From JACNKV01 sp964388155 (GTDB taxonomy: Bacteria; Fidelibacterota; Marinisomatia; Marinisomatales; JACNKV01): a stretch of DNA of 64,000 bases. Shown piece by piece: positions 58,226 through 64,000 of this stretch. Each line of letters starts with the position of its first letter. Positions within the stretch are counted from its first letter, which is position 1. Below the pieces are notes generated by a model. That model did no database searches and had not been told where the DNA came from. It saw only the letters and a program-made list of their open reading frames with translations. A program made the translations under genes and the position numbers. The stretch covers positions 1-64,000 of the forward strand of contig CAYLYH010000002.1 in NCBI GenBank assembly GCA_964388155.1. The letters run 5' to 3'.

Positions 58226-61200
58226 CTAATCTTTAACCACGATTTTTATTGTTTGAATTGCAAATGGATTAAAATTTAATCGAATCTCATTTTGGCATAT
58301 TGGTATATTAGTTATTGGTTCTTCCATTAAATTAGTCAATTCTGCAGATTGTATATCTACTCCAAATTTAAGACTTGCTTCTGCGTTTTTACCTTCGGAT
58401 TCATACATCCTGACAACAATACTTTCATTTTCTTCAGATCTTTTTACCGCATCTACAATGATGTTATTCTTATCCGGCTTTACAAAAGCCCAGTTTGACG
58501 GAATGCTTCCATCATGTGGTTTTTCCAGATGATAACTTAACGGAACGTTCAATTCGTATCCGGCATGCACGACATTTCCGTCAATATGATTCCCATAATG
58601 CGGATACAAGGCATAAGTAAATTTATGTTCTGCCCGATCGGCGGTTGGATCCGGCCATGACGAACTTCTAAGCAGGTTGATATCTAAAATATTTCCCTCG
58701 ACAAAATGGCCATATTTACAATCGTTCAACAAAGCAACCCCATAATCCGGCTGAGACAGATCGATCCATTTATGAGCAGATATTTCAAACTGTCTCAGTT
58801 CCCAATCGGTATTATTATGGTTCGGGCGCTTAACATAGCCGTACTGAATTTCGGCTGTGGATTCATTCGTATGAATATCCACAGGAAAAGCAGTTCGAAG
58901 CATTTTTCCGTTTTCCTGCCAATCCACTTGAGTAATAAATTCAATCTTTCTGCTCCCTGCGGTTAAAATGATATCCTGATCAAGTACGGATTCTCCAAAT
59001 TTCTTAGTCTGCCGCATAATTGCTTTAGGTCCGTCAACAAATACTGATGATTCCACCAATTCAAACCGACCCATAACTCGGTGCCTATAATCGGTGGAAA
59101 AATCCCAGGCATCGCCGTCATCATCACCATAAACTGTGAGGTCATTCCCGTTTTTTCCGGAATATAAAACTTCCCTGCCATACTTCTTATCAAAGATCGA
59201 AGCAATTTTACCATTTTGATGAAACACAACTTTTAAAATATCATTTTCAAGCAAGTTGTCTTTGGCAAGTATGTTCGGGATACTCCGCTCATCGCTGATG
59301 TTTTCAGTAACGGCATGCCCCATAGATGGGACTGAAACCAGCTGCCACTTCTCATTTATTTTCAGCCATTCCCGGCGATCCCATGAAAGTGTATTGTGCA
59401 CCACAACTGGATTACGATACTCCTTTGTGTTAATTTTATCATTAACAGATGCTGTGGATAATACCGTTAAAATTTTGGTTTCATTCATTAGTACTTTATA
59501 ACGTTCCAGCGATTCATCATAGACACGTTTGATAGATGATCCGGGAATGATATCATGGAATTGATATAGCAACACCTCTTTCCAAATTAGTTCGTATTTT
59601 TCCGCAGGATAATCAGACTTGGAAATGATTTGTGCAAGAGCCGATTTAAACTCCGCATCTCTAAGGGAAAATTCCATTTTTCGATTAAAACGTTTATTTC
59701 TTGCTTGAGTTGTGTATGTCCCCTGGTGAAACCCTAAATACAACTCTCCCACCCAAGTGTGATACAAATGAGCATTTCTTTCTAAACGCTCAAAGAATTT
59801 TTCTACAAATTCCTGTTTTACCGGTGCCATCCCATTTAGGTTCTTTGATCGCTTCAACCTTTCTAAATGATCGGTTCCGGGTCCACCACCACCGTCTCCG
59901 ATCCCGAACAGCATTAAGAAATTATTTGATACATCTTTATCCTGATACTCACGTTCGCCTTTCAATATTGCTCTTGGAGCAGCCGGGCCGTTGTATGTCG
60001 CTTCGGGCGGCATATGCACTAATACTTTTGACCCGTCAATTCCCTGCCAATGAAATGTTTCATGCGGATATTTTACATATTTATCCCATGATAATTTGGT
60101 AGTAACAAAGTAGTCTATTCCGGATTTTTTCATAATTTGTGGTAAAGCTCCGGAATATCCAAATACATCCGGTAAAAATAGATTGGTCGGTACTTGTCCG
60201 AATTCGTCCTGGAAATATTTCTTTCCGTATAAAAATTGTCGCACCAATGACTCTCCGCTTGGAACATTTGTATCTGCCTCCACCCACATTCCACCTAATA
60301 TTTCCCACCGTTTGTCAGCCACCGCTTTTTTTATTCCAGAGTACAATTTCGGGTAGTGGATTTTCATCCATTGATAAAGCTGTGGTTGACTGGCGCCGAA
60401 CAAATATTCTGGATATTCAGCCATCATAGCCAGCACGTGTGAAAAAGTTCGAGCTCCCTTTCTAACTGTTTCGCGAATGGGCCATAACCATGCCAAATCT
60501 ATATGGGCATGCCCTAAAGCGCTCACACGAAGCGGATAATCCCCATTTTCCTTGGATAGCTCTACTTGTAAATGTTGCTGGGCTCGATCAACTGCCTCTT
60601 TGGTAAAATCAACCAGTTCAGCCATAGTCTTATGCATCGAATTGAGAATTTGTCTATAACGGGCAGAGTCTTGTGGTAAGTTTTGCCATAAATCATAGAG
60701 GACTTCGTAATCATAATATAATGCTTCGATATTCCTGTGATGTATCGCAATATAGGCTTCCTTCAATTCGCCACTGTTTTTCAAATTCCCAAAGAGATCG
60801 TTATTCCCGACATCAGCCCAAATATCGATAGCATCACCTCCGGCTGCATTCGTTATAAACGGGACTACCTTTTTTACGGCTTTTCCTTCATAAGGATTTC
60901 CGAATTGAGTCGCAGTAGTTGTCAAACACAACTTAGGTATGCCGTTCCCATCTACCACATTGGCTTCTCCATTTAGGTCGATTACCAGTGATATGGTTTT
61001 CCCTTTTACAGATTTTGGGACCGTTCCGCAGAACCGCATCCAGGCACAGTCAAATAAATCTCCCCACCTATCCCCCTTTTGCAACTTTATTTTCTCTCCG
61101 GACATTCGCTCAAGATATGAAACCGGTTCTTTGGTTTTCCAGGCTGTCAAATCTAAGTCGACTACATGAGTAAATATATTCTCTTGGATTCGTCCAAGAA

Positions 61201-61252
61201 TTTTATCCAGACGATCTAAAACAGGTTGCGTGGTTTGAAGATTCATCTTCAT
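58226..61252 (-). CDS. GH38 alpha-mannosidase, cytoplasmic
   Basis: 1008 residues, no signal peptide. GH38 zinc motif GHAHIDLAWLWP (His 250, Asp 252), ASQPQLYQW, nucleophile Asp 362 in LPDVFGYSG, and GIGDGGGGPG. C-terminal beta domains include FDKKYGREVLYSG and WDFSTDYRHRVMG, as in the longer bacterial and fungal-type enzymes. It releases alpha-linked mannose from short oligosaccharides imported into the cytoplasm. It lies between the two propeller-toroid genes, 13 bases after the first. It is the only clearly cytoplasmic enzyme in this operon, so an importer for mannosides must exist; the nearest candidate in the window is the SSS symporter. Confidence 0.93.
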   Translation of the reverse strand: MKMNLQTTQPVLDRLDKILGRIQENIFTHVVDLDLTAWKTKEPVSYLERMSGEKIKLQKGDRWGDLFDCAWMRFCGTVPKSVKGKTISLVIDLNGEANVVDGNGIPKLCLTTTATQFGNPYEGKAVKKVVPFITNAAGGDAIDIWADVGNNDLFGNLKNSGELKEAYIAIHHRNIEALYYDYEVLYDLWQNLPQDSARYRQILNSMHKTMAELVDFTKEAVDRAQQHLQVELSKENGDYPLRVSALGHAHIDLAWLWPIRETVRKGARTFSHVLAMMAEYPEYLFGASQPQLYQWMKIHYPKLYSGIKKAVADKRWEILGGMWVEADTNVPSGESLVRQFLYGKKYFQDEFGQVPTNLFLPDVFGYSGALPQIMKKSGIDYFVTTKLSWDKYVKYPHETFHWQGIDGSKVLVHMPPEATYNGPAAPRAILKGEREYQDKDVSNNFLMLFGIGDGGGGPGTDHLERLKRSKNLNGMAPVKQEFVEKFFERLERNAHLYHTWVGELYLGFHQGTYTTQARNKRFNRKMEFSLRDAEFKSALAQIISKSDYPAEKYELIWKEVLLYQFHDIIPGSSIKRVYDESLERYKVLMNETKILTVLSTASVNDKINTKEYRNPVVVHNTLSWDRREWLKINEKWQLVSVPSMGHAVTENISDERSIPNILAKDNLLENDILKVVFHQNGKIASIFDKKYGREVLYSGKNGNDLTVYGDDDGDAWDFSTDYRHRVMGRFELVESSVFVDGPKAIMRQTKKFGESVLDQDIILTAGSRKIEFITQVDWQENGKMLRTAFPVDIHTNESTAEIQYGYVKRPNHNNTDWELRQFEISAHKWIDLSQPDYGVALLNDCKYGHFVEGNILDINLLRSSSWPDPTADRAEHKFTYALYPHYGNHIDGNVVHAGYELNVPLSYHLEKPHDGSIPSNWAFVKPDKNNIIVDAVKRSEENESIVVRMYESEGKNAEASLKFGVDIQSAELTNLMEEPITNIPICQNEIRLNFNPFAIQTIKIVVKD

Positions 61253-61265
61253 AGGGCTTTCTAAT

Positions 61266-63530
61266 CTATTCTCCTATGTATCCATAGTACCGACCCATCC
61301 AATAAGGAAGTAGCCAAAATACGCCACTGCTTTCTACTTTGCCATAGTGTCCTTGATCAGCTATCCATGGATTATCATCCCAGCGAACAACTCCTCGTTC
61401 AGATGGCGGTAGTAATCGTGCTGTCTGTATTTCTTCTATTTCAGGATAACGGGTAAATCTGACATCTTCACGTCCGGAATTATTCACTCTCCAATGGATC
61501 AAATCCAGGGGAGCATCTTGTAAAAAATGAATAGATTGGTCAAGATTAGGATTTTCATCGGTACACATTCCATAGATAAAATTAAAAAATGAACTTTGAT
61601 CATTTTCGACGGCATGATACCATCGATCCAGACTTTCCCGGTAGATATTTTTTAAGTACGGATCATCTTCTTTCAGCAGCAGGCAAGGATAAGCCAAAGC
61701 TAACAATTCATCATCTATGTGCGTTCGCCAAGACGGATTCAGCGATTTAGCTGTCTTTGTATTTTCTGCATAACCGTGTTCATGAATCAATTTAAGGTAT
61801 TCATCCTGATAACGTTCTTCACCTGAGACATAATATGCCAGTTTTAAGAATGAGAGAATTTCAACGGAGTTAATACCGCGGTCTGCCTTCCAATCCGGGT
61901 CATCATTCAATTTCTCCGGAGACCAAACAGCCCACCGAGTATGTGTCCCGTCAATATCTTTTAGTACAAATCCACTATCAATGATATAGTCGACAATTTT
62001 GCGGATGTGCTCACGAATATCCGTTTTTTCTTCATCGTTTGCTACTAAATCATAATATAGAAAATAGCCGTACATATGCCCGGTAATTTCATCACTGCTG
62101 GTATCGCCTTTCCACCACCATTTACCGTTTTGGGATTTACGCCACAATGTTGCCCTGGTCCGCTTTGCCCTTGGATCTCCGACTCTTTCCGAAGCCCAAT
62201 CCTGATCGGTTATCCGTCTGTTTTTTTCTTCGATGTTTTTCCACGTAGACGGAATGACCGACCGGGCTACAAATCCATTCGTACTGGTGACAGTTTGCAG
62301 AAATTTCATTGCTGCATAGGCTTTATCGGCATTTTCCTTCGCTTCGGGGTCACCGGTATCCGCATAACGATAGGATTCCATTGCCAAATACATCCCGGTA
62401 TATTGTCCGTCATTGTCATTTTCTAACGGCTGCCAAGATGATAAGTCACCCGGCTCAGACAGAAGACATTTTTCTACCAAATAAGGTTCACGAACATGCC
62501 TGGAGTAACATTTATCAAGAATCTCATCGGACTTTTCTTTTAGCGTCATCAAATTCTGCTTTATGATGCTAATCCCCTTGTCGGTAGCAATTAAGGCATT
62601 TCCCTCATCATCAAATATTATATCATTTACTTTATCGTCAAGCAACCAGCGTTTACTACGTCGCACAGACCATGATCCATTATAAAACCGCGCTACACCT
62701 TTATCTGTCCCTACCCATATTTTTCCATCAGGACTACTTTCCACCACATTCACTGAAGCCGATGGTAATCCTTTTCTAGGCGTGTAATGGTTGATTCTTT
62801 TACCTTCAGAGTGAACCGTGATGCCGCCCAATCCGCCAATCCAAAATTTATTATTTCCAACATACGCCATATCACGAATATCTGCGCTGAGAAGTTCTTT
62901 CTTATCCTGAATTAGAGCGTAACTTGCTCCATTATAGCGATATAAACCTATCCCGGTTGCAATCCATAATTTATTGTTATATTGTTTTACCGAGCGGATA
63001 TTTTTAGAAATCGGAAGTTCGGTAAACGACCATTCTTCATTAGAACATTTCCACTGACCGTCGGGTCCATAAGCATGAATGACCCCGTTAAGTTCCGCAA
63101 TTGCAGCGATTGGGGAATGAATATTCTCAACTTTGGTTAACTCTTTTTGGCTTAGTTCGTAAATTCCATTCCATGACCCAATTAGCAGTGTTCCTTTTGA
63201 AGATATAAAAAGATCAAAAACCGGACCTTTATTAGCAGACTCAAATAGGTTTGTCCAAATATTTTTCTCGAAATCATGCTGGTAAAAACCGGTTTTTGTC
63301 CCGCAAAAATATTGATTATTGAATTCCATTATAGTTAATACACATTCACCGTCATTTGAAATAGTATGTGGTTCATGCCATTCTTGTGTAAAAGGAATAT
63401 CATAAACAGGAACATTCTCGGAAACTTCCTTAGTGCTGCAGCCTAGCAGAGTAAGCATTGAAGCAAGTAACATAAAAACAGTTATTTTACGTATTATCTC
63501 GACACCACGCTGAAAAAGAATAATAATCAT
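61266..63530 (-). CDS. Propeller plus helical toroid lipoprotein (copy 1)
   Basis: 754 residues, lipoprotein (SMLTLLGC, Cys 31). N-terminal propeller about 50-330 with IAAIAELNGVIHAYG, NKLWIATGIGLYRYN, NKFWIGGLGGITVHS, DGKIWVGTDKGVARF and EGNALIATDKGISII. The helical part is colinear with the 55824 protein: DNDGQYTGMYLAMESY, GFVARSVIP, DTSSDEITGHMYGYFLYYDLVA, THTRWAVWSP, RGINSVEILSFL and DDELLALAYP. As a lipoprotein it should be membrane-anchored, unlike copy 2. First gene of the leftward glycan operon. The start codon is not supported by a strong ribosome-binding site. Confidence 0.7.
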   Translation of the reverse strand: MIIILFQRGVEIIRKITVFMLLASMLTLLGCSTKEVSENVPVYDIPFTQEWHEPHTISNDGECVLTIMEFNNQYFCGTKTGFYQHDFEKNIWTNLFESANKGPVFDLFISSKGTLLIGSWNGIYELSQKELTKVENIHSPIAAIAELNGVIHAYGPDGQWKCSNEEWSFTELPISKNIRSVKQYNNKLWIATGIGLYRYNGASYALIQDKKELLSADIRDMAYVGNNKFWIGGLGGITVHSEGKRINHYTPRKGLPSASVNVVESSPDGKIWVGTDKGVARFYNGSWSVRRSKRWLLDDKVNDIIFDDEGNALIATDKGISIIKQNLMTLKEKSDEILDKCYSRHVREPYLVEKCLLSEPGDLSSWQPLENDNDGQYTGMYLAMESYRYADTGDPEAKENADKAYAAMKFLQTVTSTNGFVARSVIPSTWKNIEEKNRRITDQDWASERVGDPRAKRTRATLWRKSQNGKWWWKGDTSSDEITGHMYGYFLYYDLVANDEEKTDIREHIRKIVDYIIDSGFVLKDIDGTHTRWAVWSPEKLNDDPDWKADRGINSVEILSFLKLAYYVSGEERYQDEYLKLIHEHGYAENTKTAKSLNPSWRTHIDDELLALAYPCLLLKEDDPYLKNIYRESLDRWYHAVENDQSSFFNFIYGMCTDENPNLDQSIHFLQDAPLDLIHWRVNNSGREDVRFTRYPEIEEIQTARLLPPSERGVVRWDDNPWIADQGHYGKVESSGVFWLLPYWMGRYYGYIGE

Positions 63531-63631
63531 TGCTTTAATTTAACTAAACTATGGAAATTATAAGATATAATATTTCACTTTCTACTAAAAATAACGGCTT
63601 TCTAATTAAAAGCAGAAATAAAGATAACAAT

Positions 63632-64000
63632 TTGAGCACCACTTTCCATCTCCCGTCCGGGGTGTGGCCTGTCATGCTGACTCCATTCGATCAGAATAAA
63701 AAGATCGACTGGGACGTATTGCCTTCTTTAGTCGAACACTATATTAAATCCGGAGCAGATGGACTCTTTGCTGTCTGCGGCTCAAGTGAAATGTTTGAAC
63801 TATCATGGTCCGAACGTCTAATGCTGACAGAACACATTATCAAGATTGTCGATAAGAGATTACCGGTGATTGTTAGCGGCATTTTTGGGGATAATATTAT
63901 TCAGCAATCTGAACACGTACATGAAATGTACGGAGTTGGTGCGAATGCAATCATATTACTGGTTAATCAGCTTGCAGGGGAAAAAGATTCTGAGGATATC
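63632..64000 (+). CDS. DapA/NanA-superfamily aldolase, 5' part only
   Basis: The frame runs off the right edge, giving about 123 residues: PSGVWPVMLTPFDQ, IKSGADGLFAVCGSSEMFELSWSER, VIVSGIFGD. This is the N-terminal half of the dihydrodipicolinate synthase/N-acetylneuraminate lyase barrel; the Schiff-base lysine lies beyond the window. The SSEMFELS block differs from true DapA (TTGE), so a sugar-acid aldolase is more likely. The start is uncertain: TTG 63632 fits the family N-terminus, while ATG 63551 adds 27 residues unlike the family and overlaps a TATAAT-like sequence. It is divergent from the glycan operon and could process a keto-acid sugar released by it. Confidence 0.72.
   Translation, partial: MSTTFHLPSGVWPVMLTPFDQNKKIDWDVLPSLVEHYIKSGADGLFAVCGSSEMFELSWSERLMLTEHIIKIVDKRLPVIVSGIFGDNIIQQSEHVHEMYGVGANAIILLVNQLAGEKDSEDI

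Noticed and set aside
55824..63530. Reading the propeller proteins as hybrid two-component sensors
   Set aside because: There is no transmembrane segment after the propeller and no histidine kinase, receiver or AraC domain.
1..64000. CRISPR arrays, insertion sequences, prophage, tRNA or rRNA genes
   Set aside because: No regularly spaced repeats, transposase or integrase genes, phage structural genes or recognisable RNA genes were seen in reading the window.

Overview
The window is AT-rich, densely packed bacterial DNA. Secreted proteins ending in a type IX secretion (T9SS)-style sorting domain (PNPFN ... G..V.SG.Y.YRL ... K), a PorV-like barrel, TonB receptors with an N-terminal carboxypeptidase-like domain and many lipoproteins point to the Fibrobacterota-Chlorobiota-Bacteroidota group. 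Ca. Neomarinimicrobiota (Marinimicrobia) is my best guess. That lineage is an inference from protein style; no rRNA or tRNA gene is visible to anchor it.

Left part (1-32 kb): mostly cell-wall turnover and uptake. A cut-off secreted adhesin-like protein is followed by LysA, a NamZ-like exo-muramidase, a GHL10 (DigH-like) hydrolase with a T9SS tail, an oppositely oriented N-acetylmuramoyl-L-alanine amidase with the same tail, and a TolB-like propeller. A long leftward operon (about 25.6 to 10.7 kb) then encodes two tandem copies of a TonB receptor plus T9SS partner protein, a small lipoprotein, a PorV-like barrel, an IPT lipoprotein and a T9SS propeller. Rightward genes follow: a PBP4-type DD-peptidase, two S66 LD-carboxypeptidases flanking spmA/spmB, and an amino acid permease. 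Together these could cut peptidoglycan into sugars and peptides, bring them in and recover lysine and other amino acids.

Middle (32-38 kb): a leftward operon pta-ackA-acp-gntR-DUF4954-nagB. A 16-bp site very close to the known NagR/YvoA operator lies in the pta promoter, so amino-sugar degradation and acetate fermentation look co-regulated by the GntR/UTRA protein. About 560 bp of noncoding DNA separates this from the next island.

Right part (38.7-64 kb): a glycan-degradation island of two convergent operons. The rightward one holds a secreted EEP-family phosphodiesterase, a sodium-solute symporter, a large GH2 enzyme and a small TIM-barrel lipoprotein. The leftward one holds two propeller plus helical-toroid proteins, a GH38 alpha-mannosidase, two sialidase-fold proteins lacking the usual RIP arginine, a propeller-DUF4091 protein, a TIM-barrel lipoprotein and a PA14/CehA-type metallohydrolase. 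A DapA/NanA-family aldolase begins at the right edge. The enzyme mix would suit a galactose- and mannose-containing glycan such as an N-glycan, but the true substrate is not shown by the sequence.
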